A DNA stretch of 64,000 bases from Lichina pygmaea (GCA_963422465.1 OY730173.1:3782001-3846000), one strand, 5' to 3'; shown: positions 10,618 to 24,453, counted from the stretch's first letter. Notes: a model not told the origin generated them from the letters alone. Program-made: numbers and translations.

Positions 10618-13600
10618 GTGGCTCCCAGGTATTTTCCGAGTCTGGGTAGTCTTTCCACTTGACAAGGTATCACTGACTTTTTCTCTTCAGGATCTGTTCA
10701 GCCTTGAATTCCTGTTCTTCCTCTGGTTGGTAATGAAATGTTTCCTGCAAGGGTGTGCTCTGGTCGGCTAATTCAATCATTGAGATATAAAAGTTTGGGT
10801 GTACCCGAGCGTCTCTCGGTAGTCGCAGTCTGATGTTGACTGGTCCAGTTCTTTCTTCGACTGAAAATGGTCCGACCTTGACATGGTCCAGTTTCTTTGT
10901 TCTTGGTTTCTTGACTTTCCAATTTTTTGTGAGGAGGTAGACTTTATCCCCCTTCTTCAGCTGAGGTGCCATTTTCAATTTTTTGTCCATTTAGCGTTGC
11001 ATCTTTTCTGAGGTCTCTTGAAGGTAATGCCTCATCATCGTGTGTGTTTGTCGTAGGAGCTTGTCATGTTGGAGTGCTTTCTCCGTGTTTGGTGAAGCTC
11101 TGCTTGGCATTCCGATGTTTGCGTGTCGTCCAAAATTGGCAAAGAATAGCGATTCCTTTGTTGAGTCTGATCTGTGCTGGTTGATTGCCAGCTGTGCCAC
11201 TGGTAATAATTGTACCCAATTGCTGTGGGTCTGGTTGATGTAATGCCGCAAATAAGTCTCCAGGACTTGGTTTGCTCACTCTGTCTGGCCGTCAGTTCGT
11301 GGGTGGTAGGCTGTAGACATCTTGGGTTTTGTTCCCATGGCTGCACTGATTGTTTTCCAGTAGTTGGATGTGAAGAGTTTGTCTCTGTCAGTAATGACCA
11401 TGATTGGAACTCCGTGGTCCCTGACCAATCTGTCCAGTAGGAGGTGTCCCAACTGCTCTGCTGTGTGGGTTTCCTTGAATGGTACCGCTATTAGGTATTT
11501 TGTGAATCTGTCCACAATCACCATAATTGAGTCGTAGGTGATTCCTGTGACTGGGTCTTTGGACTTGGGTAGCTTTGTGATGAAGTCCATTGACACATCT
11601 TCCCACAGGCCTCTCGGTATCGTGTTCGGGTGTCCTTCTCCATATGGCTTGTGTCTTCCATGCTTGTTTTTCTGGCATAGTAGACATTTGTTGATGTAGC
11701 TTGTGACGTGTTGTCGGAGATTGATGACATTGTTCCCTGCCTGTTGGATCAGGTCTGTGGTTTTGGTGATTCCTGGGTGACCATGTGCTGGATTATCGTA
11801 GTAGTTCCTTATTAGTTCTTCAGTGTCTTCTGCCGTGAGCTTGTTGATCTGTGGTTGAGGTACCAGGTTTCCTTGCTGGTCCTGCTGTAAGATTGTTCCT
11901 TGGCGTTCATCATCTTCCATGTGGTCTTTTCGTCAGCTTAGTGCGTCTGCTCTCCTATTGTCTCGTCCAGGGGTGTACAAGATCTTGAACTTGTGTTGCC
12001 CTAGGAGTTCAGCCCATCTGACTTGCCATCTGTTCAGCTTCTTGGTTGTTGTGAACGTTGTCAGATTCTTGTGGTCTGTGAGAATGGTGAGTTCGGAACT
12101 GCTTTCCGCGTACACTCTCCAGTGTTCGAGTGCGTTGACAACTGCCAGTAGCTCTTTGTCGTGGATATCATAGTTTCGTTCCGCTTGTGACATTTTGCGT
12201 GAGTAGTAGGCAACTGGGTGCCACTTGCCGTCTGCCTGTTGGCATAGACATGCTCCCACTGCCTGATCTGAAGCGTCTGTCTCGATTTGCGTCGGTTGGC
12301 CTGTCTTGAAGTTGAGGAGAACTGGTTTCTTGGCGCAAGTGTCCTTGAGCTGTTGGAATGCTTTTTGTTGTCTCTCTGTCCACCGGTACTCCACGTCCTT
12401 CTTCGTGAGTTCTGTCAGTGGAGTTGCCATCTGTGAGTAGTTCTTGATGAACTGTCAGTTGAAGTTGGCAAATCCTAGGAAGGCTTGTACTTCCTTAACT
12501 GATGTTGGTGTTGGCCATTGCTGAATCGCTTTGATTTTCTCAGAGTCAATTTTGATCCCTTCAATCCCTATGATGTATCCGAGGAATTCAACTTCCGGTT
12601 TGTTGAACTCGCATTTCTTTGGGTTGAGCTTGAGCCCTGCCTCTTGTAGGTATCGTAGAACATCCTTCACATGTTTGGTATGTTCCTGTTGCGTGTTCGA
12701 GTAGACAAGAATGTCGTCCAGGTAGGCGATAGCTGTTTGGTCCAGGTGTGCTCTGATGACGTTGTTGATCAATGCTTGACATATTGCTGGTGTGTTTGTG
12801 AGTCCGAATGGCATAACCAGATACTTGTAGTGTCCATATCAGGTTCTGAAGGCTGTCTTCCATTCTTCTCCTTTTTTCATGCGTATCAGGTTGTATACTC
12901 CTTTCAAGTCCAGCTTGGTAAAGATTGTAGCTTGACTGATCCTGTCTCGCAATTCGTTCGCATTTGGCAACGGATATCAGTTCTTGATGGTAATGTTGTT
13001 GAGTTTCCTGTAGTCCACACAAAGTCGAAGACTTCTGTCTTTCTTTGGTGCAAATAGTATCGGGTATCCTGCTGGCGATTGAGATTCTTGAATGAAACCC
13101 TTTTTCAGGTTTTCCTCCAGGTACTCGCGAAGTACTTGGAGCTCTTTCTCTGATAACTGGTAAATTGGTCCAAATCCTGGCTCCGTCCCTGGTTGCAACT
13201 TGATCTCATGATCCCAAGGTTGGTGCTTAGGCAACACTGCTGTCGTTGTCTCTTCCTGAAAGAGGTTATCATACCCAGGTCAGTACTCTTCAGGGATCTC
13301 CAGAGGGTTAACAACTTCCTCTCTCTTCATCTCTGACTGTTTGGCCACCTGGTTCCGGGGTGTGCCTGTCAAGGCAGACCTCTTCTTTTGAGAGTTGTCC
13401 TTTCTGTCGGTGAGGTTCCACTGAGGACTCCTTCCCTCATCTGTCCACGCCTTCTGCGGCTGGTAACAGGTCTGAGCTGTGTTGTTAGTGCAGTTCCTAA
13501 ACGTGAGTACTCCTGTCTTCCAGTTAACAACTGGGTTGTGCTTCTTTAGCCAAGGCATCCCCAAATAGATATTCTGAGTGGCCAACTCGACAATATCAAG

Positions 13601-15414
13601 GTGGATCCTTTCAGCATGGTGTCCAGTAACTATTTCCATTGGCTGCGTCTCATGGCAGACTAGCTCTGTCTGTCCATTTGCCATCGCGAGCTGATAGGGC
13701 TGCTGCTTGCGTCTCCTTCCAGTGCCGAGGGTGTTGTAAAGTTGTCTTGAAATGTAGTTTCCACTGGCTCCAGAGTCAACAAGTGCGTATGTCTGTACTG
13801 GCGTGTTGGCGTGTAGTGACACAGGCAATCGCAGGTGCTTTGCGTTGCTAGGGGTCATGTTGTTGAGCTCCCAATGTCACCCCTTGACAAGGGAGTTCAG
13901 TCTTTTCCTGATCGAAGTGTCTTACCACTGACTGGGCAATGGGTCCAGCCATTCCCATCAGTCCTGAGGAATCTGTTCATGAATTTGTCTTGCTGATGCT
14001 TGTCACATCCAGGCTTGAGGCAGTACTGCCAATTGTTGACGTAGCAGTTGTGGTTGTTGCCTTGCTGTAGGAACATGAGGTGTTCATGCCAATCATGTGT
14101 GTGCCCGGGGAATGCAGTGTGTTGGCGTTTGTCCCAAAGGTGGATCTCACACGCATCCTTCTCGCAATTGACCCAATGTTTGTGGCAGGTGGTGTGGTAG
14201 GGTGAATGTCCTCCATACCTTCGTAGTTGTTCGTGGTAGGTGCAGTAGTGCTTCGTGCAAAACCTCCACTGTAGTTCGCCGTGCTGTAGGTTTCGTGGGT
14301 CCATGCTGTAAGCATAGCTTCCTCGTGGTATTTCTTCTTTGATAGACGCGGGTTCGTCTCGGTCCCCATCAGAGGTGGTTAAGGGCTCCTGTCCCTTGTC
14401 CTGACCTGTTAGTTCTGGTAGGTCCTTGCCTCCTGATGTTGCCAGTTGGTGGGCTGCTTCCAATATCTGATCGTAGTCGTCCCATTGTTCGAGGGATAGC
14501 TGAGCCTCTCCTGGTGGGTCCTCTGGCTTCATGACATTCCAGTCTCCGTCGAGCGTATTAAGTTGCTGTCAGTGCACCTTGTTCTTTGAACAACAGTCTT
14601 TCGCCATGTGGCCTAGCTTGCCACAGGCATAGCACTTCAGTGCTTTCCCCTTTTTGTTGTTCCTTCCCTTCGTGAACCTTCCCTTGTGGTGGACTGCATC
14701 CAGTTCCATGGGTGCATAGCCATATGGATCATGTGGCGGTGCCTTGTTAGGTGGCTTGTAGTGGTTGCTCACATGCCATACAGGGCGGCTGTATCCTCTG
14801 TCGTGGTGTTTCTCCATCACTCGCTCGAATAGTTTGTCATCGATGTCGATTGCTTGTGCGATGAGTTCATCCAGTGTGTCGACTGCTCGTCTGTCGAAGG
14901 TGATTTCATCCTTCACATTTTCCTTGAGTCCACATCGGTACATGACCATCAGGGCGTCATCGTCCCAGTCAGTCAGTACTGAATATTGTTTGAACTGCGT
15001 GGTGTACTCTGCGGCTGAGCGTTGTTGTTTGATGTGCTGGATCATTCGTATAGCCACTTTGTCTTTGTTAGATGGTCCAAGGATCCTTTTGATCTTGTCC
15101 TTGAATCGTGTCCATTTTGTCATCTATTCTGTTGTGCTGTCGTGGTCTCTGTTTCCTGAGAGATGTTTGTTGATGTAGGGCTTGATCCATCAATAGGCAT
15201 TGCCTCTCATGTAAGTGGTTGCAAAGAGGGGCCACTTTTCCTTAGGCAGCTTTGTCTCTGGTTGGAATTGAAAGTAGACTTGGAGTTGCATGAGCCAGTC
15301 GTCAACCTTGTTTCTTTCACCGTAGAACAGGTCTGGCTTAGCGACGCTAATCTTTCCATCTGGGAAGTTGGGGTTGGTCGCTCCTGAGGTACTTATTCTT
15401 GAGGGTCTTCAAAG

Positions 15415-16014
15415 TGTTGCGGTCTGTACCGTACCGTCCTATCCGAGTATAGGATTAGGGCGAGAGGTGGAAGGTGGGTTGGTTCTCGCAGGAGAGGAGT
15501 GTCAAGGAGTGCGAAGGGGTTTGGTGGAACGTGGTGGTGGTGACACCTGATCAACGGCTTCGTACAAAAGGATTGTATTGAAGTAGATCTAGTTGTCTGG
15601 ATCACAACATAAGTTGAAGACGATTATTCCATAAGGGAACTATCACCGGACTATATAGTGCTGGCCTGTCAAGATGATCAAGATTGTCTTGACAGTCTCG
15701 ACGTCGAGACAGGTGAGATTGTCTTGACAGTCCCACCATGTTATGCACCCTGCATCAAGACAGGTGAGATTGTCTTGATGCTTCATGCATCCTGCGTCGA
15801 GACGGGTGAGATTGTCTTGATGCTTCATGCACCCTGCGTCAAGACTGGTGAGATTGTCTCGATGCTTCATGCATCATGCGTCGAGACTCCCGTGTGTGTC
15901 TCGACAGTCACGTGACCCCTTGTTGGTTGGTCACTTGACTTCCATGGTGTCCTCTTGCCTGGCCCGCGGCCTGATTGCCTATAAATGAGTGGCTCCCATC
16001 CCTGGGTCGTAACA
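15415..16014 (-). repeat. A2 5' LTR
   Basis: 600 bp, colinear with the 3' LTR and also with three tandem units. The gag region begins about 20 bp inward on the minus strand. Confidence 0.92.
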
Positions 16015-19000
16015 AGACACTGGAAGCAGTCCACCAACTGGCAACATCAGGAGGCAAGGACCTACCAGAACAGACAGGTCAGGACAAGAGACAGGAGCCC
16101 TTAACCACCTCTGATGGGGACTGAGACAAACCCACGTCTATCAAAGAAGAAATACCACAAGGAAGCTATGCTTACAGCATAGACCCACAAAATCTACAGC
16201 ACAGTGAACTACAGTGGAGGTTTTGCACGAAACACTACTGCATCTACCACAAACAACTACGAAGGTATGGAGGACATTCACCCTACCACACCACCTGCCA
16301 CAAGCATTGGGTCAATTGCGAGAAGGATGTGTGTGAGATCCATCTTTGGGACAAACACCAACACACCGCATTCCCCGGGCACACACATGATTGGCACAAA
16401 CACCTCATGTTCCTACAGCAAGGCAATAACCACAACTGCTACGTCAATAATTGGCAGTACTGCCTCAAGCCTGGATGTGACAAGCATCAGCAAGACAAAT
16501 TCATGAACAGATTTCTCAGGACTGATGGGAATAGCTGGACCCATTGCCCAGTCAGTGGAAAGACACTTCAATCAGGAAAAGACTGAACTCCCTTGTCAAG
16601 GGGTGACATCGGGAGCTCAACAACATGACCCCTAGCAACACAAAGCACCTGCGATTGCCTGTGTCACTACACGCCAACACACCAGTACAGACATACGCAC
16701 TTGTTGACTCTGGAGCCAGTGGAAACTACATCTCAAGACAACTTTACAACACCCTTGGCACTGGAAGAAGACACAAGCAGCAGCCCTATCAGCTCACAAT
16801 AGTAAATGGACAGACAGAGCTAGTCTGCCATGAGACACAGCCAATAGAAATAGTTACCGGACACTATGCTGAAAGGATCTACCTTGATATTGTCAAGTTG
16901 GCCACTCAGGATATCTATTTGGGGATGCCTTGGCTAAAGAAGCACAACCCAGTTGTTAACTGGAGGACAGGAGTACTCACGTTTAAGAACTGCACTAACA
17001 ACATAGCTCAGACCTGTTACCAGCCGCAGAAGGTGTGGACAGATGAGGGAAGGAGTCCTCAGTGGAACCTCACTGACAGAAAGGACAACTCTCAAGAGAA
17101 GAGGTCCACCTGAACAGGCACACCCCAGAACCAGGTGGCCAAACAGTCAGAGATAAAGAGAGAGGAAGTTGTTAACTCTCTGGAGATCTCTGAAGAGTAC
17201 TGACCTGGGTATGATAACCTCTTTCAGGAAGAGACAACAACAGCAGTGTTGCCTAAGCACCAACCTTAGGATCATGAGATCAAGTTGCAACCAGGGACAG
17301 AGCCAGGATTTGGACCAATTTACCAGTTATCAGAGAAAGAGCTCCAAGTACTTCGCAAGTACCTGGAGGAAAACCTGAAAAAAAGTTTCATTCAAGAATC
17401 TCAATCACCAGCAGGATACCTGATACTATTTGCACCAAAGAAAGACAGAAATCTTCAACTTTATGTGGATTACAGGAAACTCAACAACATTACCATCAAG
17501 AACTGATATCTGTTGCCAAATGCGAACGAATTGTGAGACAGGATCAGCCAAGCTACAATCTTTACCAAGCTGGACTTGAAAGAAGCATACAACCTGATAC
17601 GCATGAAAGAAGGAGAAGAATGGAAGACAGCCTTCAGAACCTGATACAGACACTACAAGTATCTGGTCATGCTATTCGGACTCACAAACACACCAGCAAC
17701 ATGTCAAGCATTGATCAACAACATCATCAGAGCACACCTGGACCAAACAGCTATCACCTACCTGGACGACATTCTTGTCTACTCGAACACGCAACAGAAA
17801 CATACCAAGCATGTGAAGGATGTTCTACAATGTCTACAACAGGCAGGGCTCAAGCTCAACCCAAAGAAATACAAGTTCAACAAACCAGAAGTTGAATTCC
17901 TCAGATATGTCATAGGGATTGAAGGGATCAAGATTGACTCTGAGAAAATCAAAGTGATTCAGCAATAGCCAACACTGACATCAGTTAAGGAAATACAAGC
18001 CTTCCTAGGATTTGCCAACTTCAACTGACAGTTCATAAAGAACTACTCACAGATGGCAACACCACTGACAGAACTCACAAAGAAGGACGTGGAGTACTGG
18101 TGGACAGAGAGATAACAAAAAGTATTCCAACAGCTCAAGGACACTTGCGCCAAGAAACCAGTTCTCCTCAACTTTAAGACAGGCCAACCAACACAAATCA
18201 AGACAGACACTTCAGATCAGGTAGTGGGAGCATGTCTATACCAACAGGCAGACAGCAAGTGGCACCCAGTTGCCTACTACTCACGAAAAATAACACAAGC
18301 AGAACAAAACTATGATATCCACGACAAAGAGCTATTGGCAGTTGTCAACACACTTGAACACTGGAGAGTGTACGCGGAAAGCAGTTCTGAACTCACTGTT
18401 CTCACAGACCATAAGAATCTGACAACGTTCACGACAACCAAGAAGCTGAACAGACAGCAAGTCAGATGGGCTGAACTCCTAGGGCAACACAAGTTCAAGA
18501 TCTTGTACACCCCGGGACAAGACAATGGGAGAGCAGACGCACTAAGCTGACGAAAAGACCACATGGAAGATGATGAACACCAAGGAACAATCTTACAGCA
18601 GGACCAGCAAGGAAACCTGGTGCCTCAACCACAGATCAACAAGCTCACGGCAGAAGACACTGAAGAACTAATAAGGAACTACCACGATAATCCAGCACAT
18701 AGTCACCCAGGAATCTCCAAGACTACAGACCTTATCCAATGGGCAGGGAACAATATCATTAACCTCTGATAACATGTCACAAACTACATCAGCAAGTGTC
18801 TACTATGCCAGAAAAACAAACATGGAAGACATAAGCTATACGGAGAAGGACATCCAAACACAATACTGAGAGGCCTGTGGGAAGACGTGTCAATAGACTT
18901 CATCACAAAGCTACCCAAGTCCAAAGACCAAGTCACAGGAATCACCTACGACTTGATTATAGTGATAGTGGACAGATTCACAAAATACCTAATAGTGGTA

Positions 19001-19865
19001 CTATTCAAGGAGACCCACACAGCAGAACAGTTGGGACACCTCTTACTGGACAGATTGGTCAGAGACCACAGAGTTCTGATCATGATCATTACAGACAGAG
19101 ACAAACTCTTCACATCCAACTACTGGAAAACAATCAGTGCAGCCATGGGAACAAAACCCAAAATATCTACGGCCTATCACCCACAAACTGACAGCCAGAC
19201 AGAGTGAGCAAACCAAGTCCTGGAGACTTACTTACAGTATTACATCAACCAGACCCACAGCAATTGGGTACAGTTATTACCAGTGGCACAGCTGGCAATC
19301 AACCAGCACAGATCAGACTCAACAAAGGAATCACCATTTTTTGCCAATTTTGGACAACATGCGAACATCAGGATACCAAGCAGAGCTTCACCAAACACGG
19401 AGAAAGCACTCCAGCATGACAAGCTTCTACAACAGACACACACGATGATGAGGCACTACCTTCAAGAGACCTCAGAAAGAATGCAGTGTCAAATAGACAA
19501 GAAATTGAAAATGGCACCTCAGCTAAAGAAGGGGGATAAAGTCTACCTCCTCAAAAGAAATTGGGAAACGAAGAAACTGAAGACAAAGAAACTTGACAAC
19601 ATCAAGGTCAGACTATTTTCAGTCAAAGAAAAAACTGGACCAGTCAACGTCAGACTGCAACTACTGAGAGACACTCAGGTACACCCAAACTTTCACATCT
19701 CAATGATCAAATTAGCCGACCAGAGCACACCCTTGCAGGAGACATTTCATTACCAACCAGAGGAAGAGCAGGAATTTGAGGCCAAACAGATTCTGAAGAG
19801 AAAAGGTCAGTGATACCTTGTCAAGTGGAAAAACTACCCAGACTCAGAAAATACCTGGGAACCAC

Positions 19866-20366
19866 TCAGGAAGCTTGTGAACTGCCAGCTTCTCCTGCAG
19901 CAGTTCCGGCAGAAGCAGGACTGAACAGCTTGGCCTGCAGCACAGATGTGTCAATAACTGTTGCCGACAAGTCTTCACCATCCACCTCCATTTCAGCAAC
20001 AAGGCACTGGAGCTTCTTCCTTGCTCAACCCTCAGCACCCTCAAGAACCTTTTGCTTTCAGGACACACAAGCCTGCAGCTTGGCAAGCTGCTCAACAAGA
20101 GCATCCCGCTTGGCCTCATCAACAGCCAAATCCTTGCGAAGGTTATCTTGAGTCATGTTCAGCGACTCCCAAGAAAGTGACACACAGGACTTTCCATGAT
20201 GAGTGCATTCAGCGCACTTCAACTTATTGTTGTTGTCAGACATTCAGAAGCAGGGCTTGTGGTTCAAAACACAGAAGTCACACAGAGCAAGCAACACAAA
20301 GTTATGATCACAGATCTGGGCTGCCAGTTGGTTTCGGTAAGCAGAGGCATGTGATTTTGCAGACAT
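19866..20366 (-). pseudogene. A1 opposite-strand accessory frame, fossil
   Basis: Counterpart of the A2 and A3 frames, starting 44 bp from the A1 3' LTR and running against gag-pol. The second Cys cluster and the coiled-coil part are still recognisable. Broken. Confidence 0.68.
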
Positions 20367-20410
20367 ACTCAAGAATTCATCAGGACAATAAATGAAGGAG
20401 AGGAGAGTAG

Positions 20411-20968
20411 TGTTACAACCCAGGGATGGGAGCCACTTATTTATAAGCAATCAGGCCACGAGTCAGGCAAGAGGACACCATGGAAGTCAAGTGACCAACC
20501 AACAAGGGGTCATGTGACTGTCAAGACACACACAGGAGTCTTGAAACAGCATGCATGAAGCATCAAGACAATCTCACCAGTCTTGATGCAGGATGCATGA
20601 AGCATCAAGACAATCTCACCAGTCTTGACACAGGATGCATAACATGGTGGGACTGTCAAGACAATCTCACCTGTCTTGATGTCAAGACTGTCAAGACAAT
20701 CAAGATTGTCTTGACAGGCCAGCACTATATAGTCAGGTGATAGTTCCCCTATGGAACAATCATCTTGAACTCATGTTGTGATCCAGACAACTAGATCTAC
20801 TTTAATACAATCCTTTTGTACAAAGCTATTGATCAGGTATCACCACCACCATGTTCCACCAAACCCCTTCACACTCCTTGACACTCCTCTCCTGCGAGAA
20901 CCAACCCGCCTTCCACCTCTCACCCTAATCCTATACTCGGATAGGACAGTACAGTACAGACTGCAACA
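20411..20968 (+). repeat. A1 3' LTR
   Basis: At 558 bp it is identical in length to the 5' LTR and is preceded by the polypurine tract (about 20,396-20,410). It ends GCAACA and is followed by CTGGT. Confidence 0.92.
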
Positions 20969-23900
20969 CTGGTGCAGCTTCTGAACATCTTAGGATCTGG
21001 ATGAGCTTGACTTGAACCTCTGAATGTGCAAGATTCTTGGGCTTGAGGACAACTTGCTCTATGAAGTCTTGACAGGGATCGCTGTCTGACAGGAGGTCTT
21101 GGGAACATCAATTGAGGGTGTCAGCCTTGCACTGACTGCCTGGACAGTAGCTGATCTTGAAATTGAAGTGTGACAAGAACTCACTCCAACAGGCTTGACG
21201 GTAGGAAAGGCACTTTGACAACATGAAGTACTCCAAGTTCTTGTGATCAGAGATCACTTTGACAGATTCTGGAGATCCTTCAAGCTCTGCTCACCATTCT
21301 TCAAAGGCACAGACAATTGCCAGCAACTCTTTGTTGTAGATCTTGTAGTTGCATTCTGCCAGGAGGTGGTGGCGTGACAAGAAGGCAACAGGGCGTAGAA
21401 CTCCTTCATAGTCTGGCTGTGACAGGACAGCACCAGAGATGTAGTCAGAAGTATCAGTCTCAACAACACACTACTTCTCTGGATCAAAGTGCTGCAGAAT
21501 AGGTGCAGTGCTGAACACCTTCTTGATACTTTCAAACAAGTGCTGCTCTGGGGTTTCCCACTTGAAGGCAACATTCTTCTTGGTCAGAGCTGTGAGCGGG
21601 GATGCAAGCTTGGCAAAGTCTTTGATAAACTGGTGGTAGAAGTTTGCAAAAGTAATAAAGCTCTGCACTTCCTTGAGACTGGCAGGAGGATTCCATTCCT
21701 TGATGGTGTTGGTCTTGGCTGGGTCCATGCTCACAGATCTGGGTCAGCTATCTTCAGTGGCAGACTGAATGATGAGGCCAAGGTACTTGACTTGATGCAC
21801 TTCAAAGTCGCACTTGGAGATGTCAACTTGCAGGCTTGCATCTCGTAGTCGACTGAGAACAAGCTTGACATGCTTCTGGTGTTCCTTGAGTGTCTGACTG
21901 TAGACAAGGATGTCATCCACATAGGCAGTGCCAAAGACGTCAAGGATGTCAGGTCCCAAAACATCATTGATGTAGTTCTGGAATATGCTTGGAGCATTGG
22001 CAAGACCAAAGGGCATGACAAGGTATTTGTAGAGGCCTGAGTGTGTACAGAACACAGTCTTCCATTCTTCACCTTCCTTCATCCAGATATAGTTAAAGAC
22101 ACCAATAATGTCAAGCTTGGTGTACCACACAGCTTTGCAAAGCTGGTCCAACATCTCCCAGATCAGTGGTAGGGGGTAACAGTTCTTGATGGTGATAGTG
22201 TTGAGTGCTCTGTAGTCTACACAGAAACACAATCTACCTCCTGGCTTCTTGACAAAGAGGACTGGTGTAGCAGCAGGTGATGAAGATGCTTGAATAAAGC
22301 CCTTGTTCAGGTTCTCTGTCAGGTACTTCTTGAGAACTTCAAGTTCTTCTCTGCTCATGCTGTACAGAGGTCCAGAGAGTGCCTGGGTTCCTGGTTCCAT
22401 CTTGATCTTGTGGTCAACTCCTGGGCGTAGAGGAGTAAGCTTGTCAGCGTCATCCTTGCTGAAGACATCCAGGAACTTGTGGTACTGAGCAGGGAGAAGT
22501 GTGGCAGGATCCACATACTTCTTTGACTTCAACACCTGCTCAATGTCTCTCAGAGAAACACTGAACACCTGGTGATCTGGCTTGGCAGCAAGGAGAGAAA
22601 ATGTGGCAGCATTGATGGGGATTGGCATGGCAGAAAGGGGCTTGGGATTCTGAGGCTTTCCAGCAGACATCTTGGCTTTAAGATCCAAAGAGATTGGATA
22701 GCTATTGTTTGACTTGAGGCATGGGGATCAGCAGTGATCTGACTTGAACATGATTGAGGTGTTTGTCTAATCAATGTGTGGCCTGTGCTTCTGGAGCCAT
22801 GGCATCCCCAGAATCATATCATAGTGAAGACCAGGAGACACAAAGAGAGAGACTTCTTCCTGGTGCACGCCATGTGCTGTGGTCATGATTGTCTTGGCGA
22901 GATGTGTGGTTTGTGACATCTTGCCATCAAACAATCACAATGTGCGTGGGTAGGGGAGAGGTTCTTAGTGAAGAGATTGCGCAAAGGAAGCACCAATGCA
23001 GCCAAATACTGAACAGCCAGAGTCAATAAAAGTATTGCACTTGAATTTCCTATCTAGGATACAAGGAAGAAACAAGCACTTACTGTCCAATTGCTACTCT
23101 GGAGACAGATAGCCAACATGGAGATCCTTTTCATGTCCTTGGGCACAACGATGACCAAGGACTACTTGTTTTCTGACTCTGGAGTAGTCTCAACAGTGGC
23201 AGACTTGGTGGTGGTTGTGGTGGTGGCAACAACAGGCATGCTTTTCACTGGACAGAAGGTTGAGACGTGACCTTGGTTCCCACAGTAGAAGCAGAGGCCT
23301 TTGCTTCGGCAACATTCTCGCTCTTCTGGTGTTAGCTTAGAGCAGCTGAGATCCATGGTACGACTTGGTGGCTGTGGCGTGAAGACTGGCTTGATGAACC
23401 CTGGACACAGAACTGAAGCTCCTGACTGTGGAACTGAGGCTTGGGTGGAAGGTGCTTGACATGGACGGTGAGAGTTGGCAGAAGTGGCACGCAACTGGTT
23501 GTCCTGCAGCTGGCATTCCTCAACAAGCTTCTGATAGCTGATGTCCTTGAGGTTGATGCTGACAAGCTGCTTGGTAAGCTCTTCAGAGACAGCGCATCGA
23601 AGATGGCACTTCAAGGCCTTGTTGTTGAAGCCTGTGCGTGGAGTATACTGATTGAACTCTGTGAAGAACTTGGCAAAGGAACAGTTGGCCTGACGCAAGG
23701 TGATGAGCTTCCTCTGAGCTAGGAACTCTGGGTCTGGGTCAGAGAAGGTGTTCCGGAGATCTTGGACGATGTTGTGCCAGTCAATGTACTGGCCAGCCGT
23801 GATCTTAGCTGAGATGTAGGACTACGCAGTGCCAGTCGTGCGTGAAAAGACGTACGCAATCCACGATGTTTCCGTGGGGTACCGGTCAGTGTTGAGTGTC

Positions 23901-24176
23901 ATCTTGAGTGACAGTGACATGATAAAGCTCTCAAGCTTCTCATACGTGATTTCCGTGTTTCCACCATCGCCACTGAAGATCTCTGGGTCAGCAGTGCGTT
24001 CGGACTTGGACTTGGGAGTAGTGTTAGTAGCTTGAATTCGCATGAACTCTGCAAACATGTTGCGAAGGAACTTGTCATTTCCAGCAACTGGCATAGCTTG
24101 GTCTGGTTGTTGAGACATGACAAGGATGTGAACATGGCTTGGTGAAGTGTGTTATAGTTGGGTAGGTCTTTTGTAG

Positions 24177-24453
24177 TGTGACAAGGCAATGGCAGAGCAG
24201 AACTCAAGCCTTACTGATCCAGTAACCTTGACCTGACTTGGCTTGAGACTTGAGACTTGGATTGATGTACAAGACGAAAGACAAGGAAGGAAGAAAAAGA
24301 GAAAAGAAGAAGAGAAGAAGCTGGGGGAGCAGGAGAAGTTCTTATAGGCAGGGGATCAGGCAACAGCGGAGCAAACAGGCAACAGTGCAGATGGGACTTC
24401 CCGGCAAGGTGTGTGACTTGTGCCAGATATGCAACTGGGCCAGAACTGTGACA
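24177..24453 (-). repeat. Family B 5' LTR
   Basis: This 277-bp unit starts TGTGACAAGG and ends CTGTGACA, colinear with the solo LTR at 1,541-1,807. Gag begins about 60 bp inward on the minus strand (near 24,118). The right flank is LINE L3. Confidence 0.88.

Larger units (their letters stand above)
9473..16014 (-). mobile_element. A2: Ty3/gypsy family A fossil inside A1, opposite orientation
   Basis: Flanked by the 5-bp duplication AGACA (9,468-9,472 and 16,015-16,019), with two 600-bp LTRs (9,473-10,072 and 15,415-16,014). On the minus strand: gag (about 15,395-14,569) with CYACGKLGHMAKDC, Cys/His-repeat segment (14,532-13,897), protease (13,858-13,280), reverse transcriptase (13,237-12,455), RNase H (12,430-11,933), integrase (11,920-11,000) and chromodomain (10,990-10,520). 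On the plus strand is the accessory frame (10,117-10,617). Structurally complete, with roughly ten breaks. LTR differences are mostly C/T or G/A, consistent with a fairly recent insertion followed by deamination. Confidence 0.93.
7965..20968 (+). mobile_element. A1: Ty3/gypsy family A fossil, host of A2
   Basis: This plus-oriented element sits in family B with a 5-bp duplication CTGGT (7,960-7,964 and 20,969-20,973). Both LTRs are 558 bp (7,965-8,522 and 20,411-20,968). Gag runs 8,541 to about 9,366 with a zinc knuckle near 9,300. A2 interrupts at 9,473-16,014. Then follow a Cys/His-repeat segment (16,204-16,586), protease with DSGAS (16,625-17,113), reverse transcriptase (17,285-18,030), RNase H (to 18,550), integrase (18,563-19,500), chromodomain (to about 19,870) and a minus-strand accessory frame (19,866-20,366). 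It has dozens of breaks and strong CpG loss, so it is the oldest of the three family A copies. Confidence 0.92.
6036..24453 (-). mobile_element. Ty3/gypsy family B fossil (chromodomain type), host of A1
   Basis: The order on the minus strand is 5' LTR (24,177-24,453), gag (about 24,118-23,162) with a CFYCGNQGHVSTFC knuckle, protease, reverse transcriptase (about 22,690-21,740) with YVDDILVYS, RNase H (to 20,974), then the A1 insertion (7,965-20,968), integrase (7,959-7,100), chromodomain (ending near 6,500), a polypurine tract and the 3' LTR (6,036-6,391). It is broken in more than ten places besides the nested insertion. There is no opposite-strand accessory frame. The outer flanks differ (GGTGA left, GTTGG right), so no target duplication exists. 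Left flank is family C DNA and right flank is LINE DNA. Confidence 0.85.
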
